From: Leptospiraceae bacterium
GTDB lineage: Bacteria; Spirochaetota; Leptospiria; Leptospirales; Leptospiraceae
Direction of reading: 5' to 3'
NCBI GenBank assembly: GCA_017996175.1
Contig: JAGOHK010000038.1
Location: 1-39,170, forward strand
Length of the DNA: 39,170 nucleotides
Shown here: piece after piece, positions 26,029-35,294 of the stretch
Layout of the letters: each line of letters starts with the position of its first letter
Numbering within the stretch: the first letter of the stretch is position 1
Notes under the pieces: generated by a model
Databases searched by the model: none
Told to the model about the DNA's origin: nothing
What the model saw: the letters and a program-made list of their open reading frames with translations, nothing else
Made by a program: the position numbers and the translations under genes

Positions 26029-28164
26029 TTATTTTCCCACTTTAAGAAAAATTTTAATTTCCTCGTAATCAATTCTATCTAGTTGCAATTTTAATTTTTC
26101 TCCAAGAAAGTATGTCTTAGAAAATTTCTTTGCATAAAAAGAAAAATCATTTGGCATAGTCAGTTCAATTTCATTGGTAAATTCAGTAAATGGGACTGCA
26201 CCCTCAGTTAGAATTTCATCTAACTCTACAAATACAACATGCGGCTTAATGCCAGTAATCGTTCCTGTAAATTCTTTCAGTCCGGTGGTCTCTACGAATC
26301 TACAAGCTTTGAGTTTTAAAATATCACGTTCTGCATCGGCGGCACGTCTCTCCTCTGTAGAACAATGAGCACCCATGATTTTAATTTCATTTGCAGTATA
26401 GGCGTACTCCTCTTCTTTAATAAGTGCCTCAAGCGCACGATGACATACCAAGTCAGGATAACGACGAATGGGCGAGGTAAAATGACAATAGTCTTTAAAA
26501 CCAAGTCCCCAATGCCCTAGAGTTTCTCCGCCATAGTATGCCTGCATAAAACTACGCAGTAAAAAGTAGTTAAATATTTTTTCGGCAGGATGATTTGCAA
26601 TTTCTACCAATGCCTTTTTAATGTCATCGTATTCGGTAGTTTTCAATTGGTATTTGAATCCGTAGAGTTTTAAAAATTCATTTAGGTTTTCTAGTTTGTC
26701 TTCATCCATTGTCTCATGAATTCTAAATAAGGCAGGAATTTTTTTCTTTCTCAAATGTTCTGCTACTTTGATATTGGCGGATAACATCAATTCTTCAATT
26801 AGAATATGGCTGTTGAGTCTTTCTTTAGTTTTGATTTCAATTACTTTACGATTATCTTTGTCTGTAACAATGTATGTTTCTTTGAAGTTTAAATCGACTC
26901 TTCCATTTTCAATCCTAGCTTTTTTAAGTCCACTTGCCAAACGCATAATCTTAAATAGCCAGTTGTTTGCATCTCCTTCTAGAATTTCTTTTTCTGCTCT
27001 CTCGTAAGTATAACGCTCATCTACTTTAATTACACTTTTATAGAACTTAGCTGAATAAATTTTCCCATTATAATCTCCTTCCATTTCTACCGTAAAAGCA
27101 AGGCGATTTTGTTTTGCAACAAGGCTACATAGATTTTCCGAGAGCTCTGGTGGGAGCATAGGAACTACTTTGTTTGCTAGGTAAACAGAGGTTGCGCGGT
27201 TGTATGCCTCTTCATCTAAACTAGAACCCTGCCTCACATAATAGGAAACATCCGCAATATGCACATAAAAACGAATATGTTTTTCTTCTTCCACAAAACT
27301 AATTGCATCGTCAAAGTCCTTAGCAGTTTCTCCGTCTATGGTTACTGTATATAAGTCGCGAAGATCGACCCTTGTATTCCAATCGTCTATCGTATCTTCT
27401 TTGATTTCCTCTTGAAAGTTTAAAACAACCGTATCAGGATAAACTTGGTTGTAATTGTATTTCATTAAGATCCGGTTAAAGTCAATATCATCCTTTTCAC
27501 CGGATTCCACTTTGATAAAAGTTACTTCGAGAGTAGTTTGTTCTTGGAAGGCGTGTTCTTTTAGTTTTACAATCAGTACATCATTTATCTGAATCGACTT
27601 AGCGATTTCTGTGAGTAAAGTTTTTTTAGAAATCAGTCCTTCTTTTTCTTCTCCGGTCATATCTAGGAGTTTACCGTGAATATACCCTCCTTCCATATCA
27701 GTGACTTTCATTCGATAGAGAATTCTACCACGTTTTAGAATTTGTACAACTTCTCCTTCTAACCTATCTTTTTTTCCAATTCCAATTGGCATTACTTCAA
27801 CGGTGTCCCCTGAAATACTTGTATCAATAAAACTTCCGGGGATAAACATTTCACTTCCAGAGGCTAACTTTACGAAACCGTCTCCCCTTCGGCTAAGAGA
27901 AATTGTCCCTGAAAGACTAAACGGTTTATGTATTTGAACTGTTTTTTTATCTAATGTAAGAAGTCCTTCTTTTTCTAGTAGCCCGAATAACTCTTCAATC
28001 TCGACTTTGCGTTCATCATCGTGTTTGCGTTTATGTTTTTCGTGGCGTTTTTTTTCTGACTTCCCATCTAAGAAGATTTTATAAATATCGGATTTTGTAA
28101 CTTCTTTTCCTGCTTTTAACTTTAGGTATTCTACTATACTTTTTATAAATTTGTTTGGTTTCAT
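26029..28164 (-). CDS. rnr: Ribonuclease R (RNase II/RNB family 3'-5' exoribonuclease)
   Basis: A 711-residue processive exoribonuclease that degrades structured RNA. Domains in order: N-terminal winged helix (KSIVEYLKLKAGKEVTKSDI), cold-shock-like OB folds (LSRRGDGFVKLASGSEMFIP), and the RNB catalytic domain with VDLRDLYTVTIDGETAKDFDDAISF, which holds the metal-binding Asp residues. YVHIADVSYYVRQGSSLDEEA and HFTSPIRRYPDLVCHRAL follow in the RNB domain, and a C-terminal S1-like domain ends the protein. A run of Lys, Arg and His at about residues 37-50 is typical. AAGGA lies 7 nt before the ATG. Confidence 0.95.
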   Translation of the reverse strand: MKPNKFIKSIVEYLKLKAGKEVTKSDIYKIFLDGKSEKKRHEKHKRKHDDERKVEIEELFGLLEKEGLLTLDKKTVQIHKPFSLSGTISLSRRGDGFVKLASGSEMFIPGSFIDTSISGDTVEVMPIGIGKKDRLEGEVVQILKRGRILYRMKVTDMEGGYIHGKLLDMTGEEKEGLISKKTLLTEIAKSIQINDVLIVKLKEHAFQEQTTLEVTFIKVESGEKDDIDFNRILMKYNYNQVYPDTVVLNFQEEIKEDTIDDWNTRVDLRDLYTVTIDGETAKDFDDAISFVEEEKHIRFYVHIADVSYYVRQGSSLDEEAYNRATSVYLANKVVPMLPPELSENLCSLVAKQNRLAFTVEMEGDYNGKIYSAKFYKSVIKVDERYTYERAEKEILEGDANNWLFKIMRLASGLKKARIENGRVDLNFKETYIVTDKDNRKVIEIKTKERLNSHILIEELMLSANIKVAEHLRKKKIPALFRIHETMDEDKLENLNEFLKLYGFKYQLKTTEYDDIKKALVEIANHPAEKIFNYFLLRSFMQAYYGGETLGHWGLGFKDYCHFTSPIRRYPDLVCHRALEALIKEEEYAYTANEIKIMGAHCSTEERRAADAERDILKLKACRFVETTGLKEFTGTITGIKPHVVFVELDEILTEGAVPFTEFTNEIELTMPNDFSFYAKKFSKTYFLGEKLKLQLDRIDYEEIKIFLKVGK

Positions 28165-28489
28165 TTTTTTCCTTTTTATATATGATTGCGATTCTACTAA
28201 TAGCTATCGACTATTAGAATTATATTTTATAGTTATCCAGCTCAAACAAGGATTTATCAATTTGATTCTTTCTGGGAAAATCCAGAAGGTGGGCTTTTAC
28301 TGCAAGAACGAAAACAACCAATATACACTACTTTCAGATTCTAGTTAGATTTTTATCCTAAAATTAGTCAAGTAGTTTCAAGAAATTTTTCTCTATGAAC
28401 TCGGCGTTCTCAGTGACAAGATACTCTGAGTAGCTAAAAAAAGACTATTCAGGAAAGAAATTCTGTGAAATTCTGTGAAATTGTAAGCG
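28165..28489. other. Intergenic region between rnr and the sensor kinase
   Basis: A 325-bp divergent-promoter region with no convincing gene; a 65-codon reading frame starting inside rnr is not supported by a Shine-Dalgarno or coding character. It contains a 7-bp inverted repeat CTAATAG/CTATTAG (28197-28203 and 28211-28217). At 28400-28424 there is a stretch, CGGCGTTCTCAGTGAC, related to the palindromic repeat at 33396-33508. A 10-bp tandem repeat lies at its right end. No confident promoter was found. Confidence 0.5.
28457..28482 (+). repeat. 10-bp tandem direct repeat before the sensor kinase start
   Basis: GAAATTCTGT occurs twice head to tail, followed by GAAATT (2.6 units), ending 7 bp before the kinase ATG. 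It replaces the place where a Shine-Dalgarno would be. Slippage could change the leader length. Confidence 0.7.
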
Positions 28490-31400
28490 ATGAAATTCAA
28501 CAAAATAAAGCTGATTAAGCCCTTAGCATTTTCCTTACTACTAGGATTCACCGCTTACTACTTAGTTAACAAAATCCAATCAGCTAGTATACGTGCAAAA
28601 GCTCCAACCGCAACCAAAGGAATTTTAGATACCTCAGATTGGGATTTTCCCAAAAAAGGATTTATAAAGTTAGATGGGGCATGGGAATTTTATTGGCAAA
28701 ATTTCTATACACCAGAGGATTTTAAGAATTTTTCTGAGCAAATTAAAACTCCTCCGAACCTTACATTTCAGAATGTTCCATCTGTATGGAATTCCTACCG
28801 CTTGGATAACAATGATTTACCCGGAGATGGATTTGCCACCTATCGTTTAAGAATTAAAATTAAAGACTCGAATCAAATGTACGCAATTAAAGTACAGGAT
28901 ATATCCACCTCCTACCAAATTTGGATTGATGGAATTCTATTTTTCAAAGCGGGAAAAATAGGAAAATCCAAAGAAGAGATGGAGCCTTCCTATAAACCAA
29001 AAGTCATTGAGTTTAAACCAGAAAAAGAATTTGTAGAAATTATCTTTCAAATTTCTAATTTCCATCATGCCAAAGGAGGTTTGTGGAATTTTATCGAATT
29101 TGGTCTTGCTGAGACAATTGAAGATTCTAGAGAATCTCAGACAGGTTTTGAATTTTTTATGTTCGGCAGTTTGAGCATAATGTCATTTTACCACTTTGGA
29201 CTTTATATTCTAAGGAGAAAAGATAGATCCACTTTTTATTTCGGAATGATTTGTCTTACTATATCTCTCAGAATTTTACTTACCGGGGAAAGATTCATAT
29301 TTAACTTACTGGATGATTCTATATTTTGGTCTAGTTTGGTTAAGTTGGAGTTTATGACCGTTTACCTCACGGCACCTTTTTTCGTATTATTTCTTGAGTC
29401 GATGTATCCAGAGGATTCAGTTAAAATTATATCCAAAATTACTTTAGGATTGGGAATACTATTTAGTTTTGCTACTTTATTCATAGATACAACTATCTCT
29501 ACTGGGTTAGTAAAGTATTTTCAGCTTTTACTTCTATTTTTAATTTTTTATACATTTTATATATTAACAATCATTAATATTCGAAAAAGAGAAGGAGCAG
29601 TTTGGATGGCTCTAGGACTTCTTATTTTTCTAATTACTTTAACAAATGATCTTCTTTATTTAAATAATTTAATTTACACAGGATTTCTTTTTCCTTTGGG
29701 TCTATTTGTATTTATATTTTCTCAATCGTTTATTCTTTCTATGCGTTTTTCAAAAGCTTTTGCAACAGTCGAATCCATGAGTGAAAAACTTTTAACGTTA
29801 GACAAATTAAAGGATGACTTCATGGCAAATACTTCGCATGAGCTACGTACTCCCTTAAACGGTATCATTGGTATCGCAGAATCGATGTTAGACGATTCAA
29901 CCGAAGATTTTTCTAGAGATACAAAACAAAATCTTTCTCTAATTGTTTCAAGCGGGCGAAGATTGAATAGCCTCGTGAATGATATTTTAGATTTTTCGAA
30001 ATTAAAAAACCATGAAATAGAATTACAAATTAGAAAAATTGATTTAAAACAAATTGCAGACCTTGTTCTAAAACTTTCTGAACCATTAATCACTGATAAA
30101 GATTTAAGATTAACCAATGCAATTCCAGATGATTTCCCTGAAATAGAGGCAGACGAAAATCGGATCATTCAAATTTTTCATAACTTAATAGGAAATGCAA
30201 TAAAGTTCACCGAATCAGGGGAAATTAGAATTTTTGCAGATCACAAAAATAATTTTTCGACGGTTTATATTTCAGATACCGGTATAGGAATTCCAGAAGA
30301 AAAATACGAAGTAATTTTCCAATCCTTTGAACAAATGGATACCTCTATAGCAAGAGAATATGGCGGAACTGGTCTCGGACTTGGAATTACAAAACAACTA
30401 GTAGAACTACATGGGGGGAAAATATGGGTTAACTCCGTGATAAATAAAGGGTCTACTTTTTACTTTACAATTCCAACTTTGAGTTCAGAAGAAAAAATAA
30501 GAAAAATAAATGAGCCCGAAAAGAATGGAAGTTTTTTTATTCCCGAGGTTCAGTCAAAAACCCAAGAGCCTCTAGATAGAATCATTGACATACCTAAGGA
30601 AGAAAAACTCGCACAACGTTACACTATTCTTGCAGTCGATGATGAACCTATCAATCTGCAAGTAATGGTCAATCACTTAAAAGATCGCAGTTACCGAGTA
30701 TTAACCGCAAATAATGGACAAAGTGCATTAAAACTTGTGGAAAATGAAGTTCCTGATTTAATTCTTTTAGATATAATGATGCCAAAACTTTCTGGTTATG
30801 AAGTTTGCAAAATACTTAGGGAAAAATACCCAATCCATACGTTGCCAATTATCATTCTCTCAGCAAAGAATCAGGTAAGCGATATTATCCTCGGTTTAGA
30901 ATACGGTGCAAATGATTATCTTCACAAACCATTCCACAAGAAAGAGCTAATCAGTCGTATCCACAATCAACTTTCTATTAAGAGAGCCATTGAGGATAAT
31001 AGTCGTTTGATTACAATGGAAAAGGAATTACAAACCGCCAAAAAAATCCAAGAGGATATTCTGCCGGATAAAATACCAACTCTGGAGGGAATTAAAATTA
31101 ATACTACCTATCTGCCCATGCAAACTGTTGGAGGAGATCTATATGACTTTCATAGTATTAGCAAATCGGAAATTGGTGTATTAATTGCAGACGTTGCCGG
31201 ACACGGAGTATCGGCAGCCATTATTATGGGCATGGTTAAACTAGCATTTAAAATGCATAAAGAATTTGCGAAGGAACCAGCTAAACTCCTTCAGAAAATG
31301 AACGAAACTTTGTATGGAATTGCCGGCAAAGGATATGTAACCGCAGGTTATTGTTATATCAACTTAGAAAAAAGACAAATTACATTTAGTAGCGCAGGGC

Positions 31401-31756
31401 ACCCTGCTCTAATTTTACTAAAAAATAAATCTATTCCCTACATAGAAATGCAACCCAAAGGAAAAATCTTGGGAGCTTTTCCTAATATTCATTGTAATGA
31501 CGAGACTCACACCTTTAATTTAGGAGATAAAATATTACTGTATACGGATGGGATATTAGAAGTCAGAAAAGAAATAAATGACGCGGTATTTTATGGGGAA
31601 GAGAATTTTAAAAAATTCATCCAAGAAAATCGTAAGCTCAAAGGTAAAGATTTTTTGGAAGCAATGATTGAAGATGTTACAAATTACAGAGATACAAACG
31701 ATGAATCAACCAATTTTGAAGATGATATCACCCTTGTATCTATTGATATAATTTAA
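28490..31756 (+). CDS. Hybrid sensor: 7TM sensor, histidine kinase, receiver and PP2C phosphatase
   Basis: A 1088-residue signalling protein. It has one N-terminal membrane anchor (about residues 10-28). An extracytoplasmic beta-rich sensor follows (LDGAWEFYWQNF, VPSVWNSYRL; about 45-215), then about seven membrane helices (about 220-430), the 7TMR-DISM layout. HisKA follows with His450 in TSHELRTPLNG. HATPase has NLIGNAIKFTESG, DTGIGIPEEK and GGTGLGLGITK. A receiver domain carries phospho-acceptor Asp761 in LILLDIMMPK. A SpoIIE/PP2C phosphatase domain closes the protein, with GGDLYDF (Asp883) and LIADVAGHG. Kinase and phosphatase outputs in one chain suggest that phosphorylation of the receiver controls dephosphorylation of an anti-sigma-antagonist-type partner. 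No such partner is encoded adjacently. Confidence 0.92.
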   Translation: MKFNKIKLIKPLAFSLLLGFTAYYLVNKIQSASIRAKAPTATKGILDTSDWDFPKKGFIKLDGAWEFYWQNFYTPEDFKNFSEQIKTPPNLTFQNVPSVWNSYRLDNNDLPGDGFATYRLRIKIKDSNQMYAIKVQDISTSYQIWIDGILFFKAGKIGKSKEEMEPSYKPKVIEFKPEKEFVEIIFQISNFHHAKGGLWNFIEFGLAETIEDSRESQTGFEFFMFGSLSIMSFYHFGLYILRRKDRSTFYFGMICLTISLRILLTGERFIFNLLDDSIFWSSLVKLEFMTVYLTAPFFVLFLESMYPEDSVKIISKITLGLGILFSFATLFIDTTISTGLVKYFQLLLLFLIFYTFYILTIINIRKREGAVWMALGLLIFLITLTNDLLYLNNLIYTGFLFPLGLFVFIFSQSFILSMRFSKAFATVESMSEKLLTLDKLKDDFMANTSHELRTPLNGIIGIAESMLDDSTEDFSRDTKQNLSLIVSSGRRLNSLVNDILDFSKLKNHEIELQIRKIDLKQIADLVLKLSEPLITDKDLRLTNAIPDDFPEIEADENRIIQIFHNLIGNAIKFTESGEIRIFADHKNNFSTVYISDTGIGIPEEKYEVIFQSFEQMDTSIAREYGGTGLGLGITKQLVELHGGKIWVNSVINKGSTFYFTIPTLSSEEKIRKINEPEKNGSFFIPEVQSKTQEPLDRIIDIPKEEKLAQRYTILAVDDEPINLQVMVNHLKDRSYRVLTANNGQSALKLVENEVPDLILLDIMMPKLSGYEVCKILREKYPIHTLPIIILSAKNQVSDIILGLEYGANDYLHKPFHKKELISRIHNQLSIKRAIEDNSRLITMEKELQTAKKIQEDILPDKIPTLEGIKINTTYLPMQTVGGDLYDFHSISKSEIGVLIADVAGHGVSAAIIMGMVKLAFKMHKEFAKEPAKLLQKMNETLYGIAGKGYVTAGYCYINLEKRQITFSSAGHPALILLKNKSIPYIEMQPKGKILGAFPNIHCNDETHTFNLGDKILLYTDGILEVRKEINDAVFYGEENFKKFIQENRKLKGKDFLEAMIEDVTNYRDTNDESTNFEDDITLVSIDII

Positions 31757-32025
31757 TGAGACTTTGTAAAAAGATATGCCACAGAGGCTAATAATATATT
31801 AGACCTTAATGTAAATTTATGGGGATATTCTAGACACTTACATAATATACGCAAGCCAGATTGGTTTTCAGTAAAGAAAATTTTTTTAGACAGGATTAAC
31901 AAGATTTACAGGATTAAAAATCCGAAAACCAATCTAATCTGAGTATATCTTAGAAAAAAATTCAATAAAACTCTCTGTGATTCAGTGTCTCTGTGGGAAA
32001 ATTTTTGTTTTTGCACAGCCGCATT
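31757..32025. repeat. Palindromic element arms flanking the first 104-bp repeat
   Basis: The left arm (31757-31787, GACTTTGTAAAAAGATATGC then CACAGAGG) and the right arm (31971-32025, CTCTGTGATTCAGTGTCTC then TTTTTGCACAGCC) are imperfect inverted repeats of each other. They resemble the two ends of the element at 33396-33508. Between them lies a 6-bp hairpin CTAATA/TATTAG (31788-31802) and the complete 104-bp repeat copy. This looks like one palindromic element interrupted by another. Confidence 0.5.
31845..31948. repeat. 104-bp palindromic dispersed repeat, copy 1
   Basis: A MITE-like element with perfect 12-bp inverted repeats AGATTGGTTTTC (31858-31869) and GAAAACCAATCT (31924-31935), and outer arms ATATAC/GTATAT. 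The centre has a T-run, then TTAACAAGATTTACAGGAT. It aligns without gaps to 37390-37493; I count about 92 identical of 104. No coding content. Confidence 0.75.
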
Positions 32026-32028
32026 AAT

Positions 32029-32463
32029 TTAAAAAATATCTTCGGCAGGAATTTCATCTATTTCTGGCATAAAATGTCCCGATGGCGGAGAATCAGCATA
32101 AACCGCTTGTGGGCTTCCTGTAGAATCTGAATTGGTTCGTCCACCTAGTAGCTGAAAATTTTCTACCCGAATCCGAATTTTACTCTGTTTTTTGCCGTCT
32201 TGCCCGTCCCAAATATTTTGTTCGAGTCTTCCTTCTACCATAATCTGTTTGCCCTTACCTCCATACTGCTTCAAGATTTCAGCGAGTTTGCCCCAAACAA
32301 TACACTCAAAATAATTGACGGCGTCTTTTCTTGTACCGTTGTCCATATAACTTCGATTATTCGCTATGCTGAAATTAGCAAGAGATGTTTGACCTACGGT
32401 TTTAAACTCAGGGTCTCTTGTCAATCTTCCAATTAGAATTACATTGTTTAAATCATTTGCCAT
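32029..32463 (-). CDS. ssb: Single-stranded DNA-binding protein
   Basis: A 144-residue SSB that coats single-stranded DNA in replication and repair. The OB fold opens NNVILIGRLTRDPEFKTVGQ, then FSIANNRSY, YFECIVWGKLAEILKQYGGKG and IMVEGRLEQN. A short linker leads to the acidic tip PAEDIF, which corresponds to the partner-binding DDDIPF tail and is slightly altered. AAAGGAG lies before the ATG. It is monocistronic in appearance, with a consensus TATAAT upstream, and it ends next to the palindromic repeat region. Confidence 0.95.
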   Translation of the reverse strand: MANDLNNVILIGRLTRDPEFKTVGQTSLANFSIANNRSYMDNGTRKDAVNYFECIVWGKLAEILKQYGGKGKQIMVEGRLEQNIWDGQDGKKQSKIRIRVENFQLLGGRTNSDSTGSPQAVYADSPPSGHFMPEIDEIPAEDIF

Positions 32464-32533
32464 AAAAAACTCCTTTCGCGTTAATTATTCACCTTACATT
32501 CTCAATTTTGCATAAGGTCAGTTAATGAATTCT

Positions 32534-32539
32534 ATTATA
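32534..32539 (-). promoter_or_regulatory. Candidate -10 element for ssb
   Basis: A perfect TATAAT on the minus strand, 71 nt upstream of the ssb ATG, in the 124-bp gap. No good -35 hexamer is present at 16-18 bp, so the call rests on the -10 alone. Confidence 0.3.
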
Positions 32540-32587
32540 TAAAGTACCCATACAAATTAGATTGCTAATGAGAAAAAAATTTTCAAT

Positions 32588-33367
32588 TTATTGCTGTTTT
32601 TCTTTTTTCCCACCCATAGTTTCATTAGAATGAAAAATTTTGGAAAGGATTTTTTCAAACGAAAGAAGATGTTTGATATAAGCCTCTCGTTTGAAATGAT
32701 TACGCAGTGGATTTGATTTTGTATTTTCTAAACTTTTTAAACTATATTTTCCGGCTTGCGACCCATCTTCTAGAATTTCCGAACTAGAGTTATAAGACTC
32801 CCCATCGACCTGACTTGTAATAAAGATTCTATCGTCATGGTCTGGATTTCCCAAAGGGTCGGCATCTAAAACTTCCACCATCTTTTTATCGGTAGTATAA
32901 ATATTATGGGAAAAAAACCGACTTTTAATCTTTAAAAGTTTTCCAGTAGAAGGAACATCTCGATCCCCTTCTGGTTTAACGTTATTGTCAAAAAATAAAG
33001 TAATAGACTTATTTTTTTGTCCTTGCGCCTCTCCCCTTTCCCCTTCAATAAAATCAAATTGTTCTATCTTAATACAATTCGCTGGTTCGTACCGTTTTTT
33101 TAAAGGCAAACAATCATTACCCTGAGTAATGCCTTTGGTAAGAATTGTTTTATGAGGAAGCGTACCAATTTTCATAGAAAGAATAGTTGAATACTCTCCC
33201 AAAGCTTCATTTGCCTTTGAGATATTCTTATTTAACATTTCCTCTGATTTACGGATATTAGCCCCATACTGAGGATCATTTTTACTTTGGTGTATATAAA
33301 TTGGAGTTTCTTTTTCTTGGGAAAGCAGGCTAAATGCTAACAAAATAAAAATGAGTTTATACTTCAT
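32588..33367 (-). CDS. Exported protein of unknown function
   Basis: I do not recognise this family. The ATG at 33367 begins a signal peptide, MKYKLIFILLAFSLLSQEKE, preceded by GTGAGGAAA. The 37 in-frame codons upstream come from the palindromic repeat and are not native. The mature part is hydrophilic, with a Cys pair (GNDCLPLKKRYEPANC) that could form a disulfide, an acidic patch DADPLGNPDHDDR, and a basic C-terminus rich in Lys. No lipobox was seen. It is 259 residues long, probably periplasmic or secreted. Its neighbours (ssb, pcnB) give no functional hint. Confidence 0.6.
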   Translation of the reverse strand: MKYKLIFILLAFSLLSQEKETPIYIHQSKNDPQYGANIRKSEEMLNKNISKANEALGEYSTILSMKIGTLPHKTILTKGITQGNDCLPLKKRYEPANCIKIEQFDFIEGERGEAQGQKNKSITLFFDNNVKPEGDRDVPSTGKLLKIKSRFFSHNIYTTDKKMVEVLDADPLGNPDHDDRIFITSQVDGESYNSSSEILEDGSQAGKYSLKSLENTKSNPLRNHFKREAYIKHLLSFEKILSKIFHSNETMGGKKEKQQ

Positions 33368-33395
33368 TTTCCTCACCTCAATGCAAAAAGATTTT

Positions 33396-33508
33396 GGGAC
33401 TATGTAAAAGCAAAGAAAATATCTCTCACTGAGGTCACAGAGAGTATTGGTTCTTTTCTCTGTGTTCTCAGTGCGCACTGTGAGAAATTCATACTTTTAC
33501 ACATTCCC
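33396..33508. repeat. 113-bp palindromic intergenic element
   Basis: The outer arms GGGACTATGTAAAAG (33396-33410) and CTTTTACACATTCCC (33494-33508), and the inner arms CACTGAGGTCACAGAG and CTCTGTGTTCTCAGTG, pair as an imperfect long stem-loop. It fills most of the gap between pcnB and the exported protein. Related arms occur at 31757-32025, and a fragment lies near 28400. Confidence 0.65.
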
Positions 33509-33516
33509 TTCTTTAT

Positions 33517-35190
33517 TTATGAGCTCGTTTCTGCCTGGACCCCAGAATTTCCCGAATTTTCGCCAGAGGATTTTGCATCTCCCTGTGTTTTTTTAGGACG
33601 GTTACCGTATTTTCTAAATCTATTTCTATATTTATTTCGCTTAAAAGGTTTACCGTCTTTAGGAGGATTTGCTCCTTCTGCAGGTATTTCAGCAGACTTC
33701 GCTACAGGAATTTTCTTTTCTTCTTGCTCTTTAGGGTAATTTTTTTCTTCCATTTTTTCAGCTTTCTCTACTTTACTAGCTGAATGACTAGGATTAGAAT
33801 CTTTATGATTATGATTTGGCTTACTAAAACGTTTGGGTTTTCTATCATTTCGAAATGATCTAAACCTTTCTCGCTCGCCTGCTCCCGCTTCGTTATGAAT
33901 CATTCTCTGAGATGGTTTTGGTCTATTGCGAGTAGAAATTTCCCAGAAGAAAGCAGATTGAATCGCTTGCTCATCTTTAACGGCTAACGCATTGATTTTA
34001 AAAAACATAAAAGCTTCGTAGAAAAAATCCTTCTTACGAAATACTTCGTTATGTGTAGGGTTGTTCTCTTCTGTTTTGAAAAATCTCTTCTGACTAGCAA
34101 AAATTTTAATAAGTCTTTCTTTGTCTTTTTTAGGAATTTCCATTCTATTACAAATTGGCTCAATTGCAGTTTTAATTGAATGAACCATGTTCTGTTTGTT
34201 CTTATCTTTTTCAAATGCGTCGTTAATTAAATCACAAAAGATAAGTGAAAAGAAGATAACAGATGTTAGCTCTTCTCTTTCTTGTAACATCCGATCAGCG
34301 ATTACTAAGCGTTTACCGATGTTGGAGTCCAAAAAATCTTTCTGCCAGTTGGGATTTTTTTTGGATACGTCTAACGCTTCTTTAAAAAGTACATCTAACA
34401 AATGGTTTTCTGCAAGTCCCTGAAAAATCTCAGAGGTGCGCCAAGTACGAAATATTTTATTATACTCTTCTAACATTCTGGAAGAAGATGCTTTTTCTAA
34501 TTCAAGTCTATTTCTTTTGATTCCGGCTTTTGTTTCCTTATCTAAATTGAGTCCGTGTAACATCTGAAATTTCACGGCTCTAAGCATACGAACAGGATCT
34601 TCTTTGAAAGAAACATCTGGGTCTCCGATAACTTTTAGAACTTTATTTTTGATGTCATCAAATCCACCAACAAAATCTATGATGGAATCATTTCTGGGAT
34701 CATAATAAAGAGAATTGATTGTAAAGTCCCGTCTAGCCGCATCTTCTTTTGCGGTTCCGTAATTATTATCCCGTCTGAGCAGATAATCCTTATCTTCCGT
34801 TTGTTTGCCGAGTCTGTGGTCAGGAAGAGATCGGAATGTCGATACTTCGATAATTTTACCTTTGAACATTACGTGGACAATTTTAAATCGTTTTCCGATG
34901 ATACGACAATTATTAAATATATTCTTTATCTGGTTTGGGGTAGCACTAGTTGCTATGTCAAAATCTTTGGGTTTTTTTCCAAGTAGTATATCTCGAACGC
35001 CACCGCCTACTAAAAATGCTTTATGATTGAATTTGGTCAATCTATGCATAATTTTTAGAGCATCCTCATCAATTAAGTTCTTTCGAATGATATGAGAATC
35101 TTTGTAGTAACGCTTACCTTCTGGATAGATTAGAATATTTTCGACTGTTTGAGGCTTTTTTTTAAAAAGGTTTGCTATAAATTTTATCAT
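33517..35190 (-). CDS. pcnB: Poly(A) polymerase I / CCA-adding-like nucleotidyltransferase
   Basis: Adds 3' poly(A) to RNA, marking it for decay. The class II nucleotidyltransferase head is clear: [25 protein letters not shown] (residues 59-83) with catalytic Asp76 and Asp78, then [41 protein letters not shown] follows, with the RNA-binding [14 protein letters not shown] after it. The PcnB assignment, rather than CCA-adding enzyme, rests on the [12 protein letters not shown] segment. Residues about 425-557 are a hydrophilic, Lys/Arg/Asn/Pro-rich tail of low complexity, probably an RNA-binding disordered extension. Starts at ATG 35190. Divergent from the M23 peptidase gene. Confidence 0.88.
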   Translation of the reverse strand: MIKFIANLFKKKPQTVENILIYPEGKRYYKDSHIIRKNLIDEDALKIMHRLTKFNHKAFLVGGGVRDILLGKKPKDFDIATSATPNQIKNIFNNCRIIGKRFKIVHVMFKGKIIEVSTFRSLPDHRLGKQTEDKDYLLRRDNNYGTAKEDAARRDFTINSLYYDPRNDSIIDFVGGFDDIKNKVLKVIGDPDVSFKEDPVRMLRAVKFQMLHGLNLDKETKAGIKRNRLELEKASSSRMLEEYNKIFRTWRTSEIFQGLAENHLLDVLFKEALDVSKKNPNWQKDFLDSNIGKRLVIADRMLQEREELTSVIFFSLIFCDLINDAFEKDKNKQNMVHSIKTAIEPICNRMEIPKKDKERLIKIFASQKRFFKTEENNPTHNEVFRKKDFFYEAFMFFKINALAVKDEQAIQSAFFWEISTRNRPKPSQRMIHNEAGAGERERFRSFRNDRKPKRFSKPNHNHKDSNPSHSASKVEKAEKMEEKNYPKEQEEKKIPVAKSAEIPAEGANPPKDGKPFKRNKYRNRFRKYGNRPKKTQGDAKSSGENSGNSGVQAETSS

Positions 35191-35241
35191 GTGTATATTG
35201 TCTAAGCTAGGATTTTATCTATTAAAATCAAGTATAAATTG

Positions 35242-35258
35242 ACTATAAATGCTATAGT
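35242..35258. promoter_or_regulatory. Palindrome in the pcnB / M23 divergent promoter gap
   Basis: ACTATA-AATGC-TATAGT has perfect 6-bp arms with a 5-nt spacer, centred in the 104-bp gap between divergent starts. It is next to a TTGACT at 35239 on the plus strand. It could be a regulator site or a chance AT-rich palindrome. Confidence 0.25.
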
Positions 35259-35294
35259 TGCAAATTGGAATCTTTAATAGATACGTAAGCTATA

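Noticed and set aside
28151..28348. 65-codon open frame between rnr and the sensor kinase
   Set aside because: It starts inside rnr on the opposite strand, has no Shine-Dalgarno and no recognisable protein character.
33368..33478. 37-codon N-terminal extension of the exported protein
   Set aside because: The extension is encoded by the palindromic repeat; the ATG at 33367 has a Shine-Dalgarno and starts directly with a signal peptide.
35239..35244. TTGACT as -35 box of the M23 peptidase gene
   Set aside because: No acceptable -10 hexamer occurs 16-18 bp downstream.
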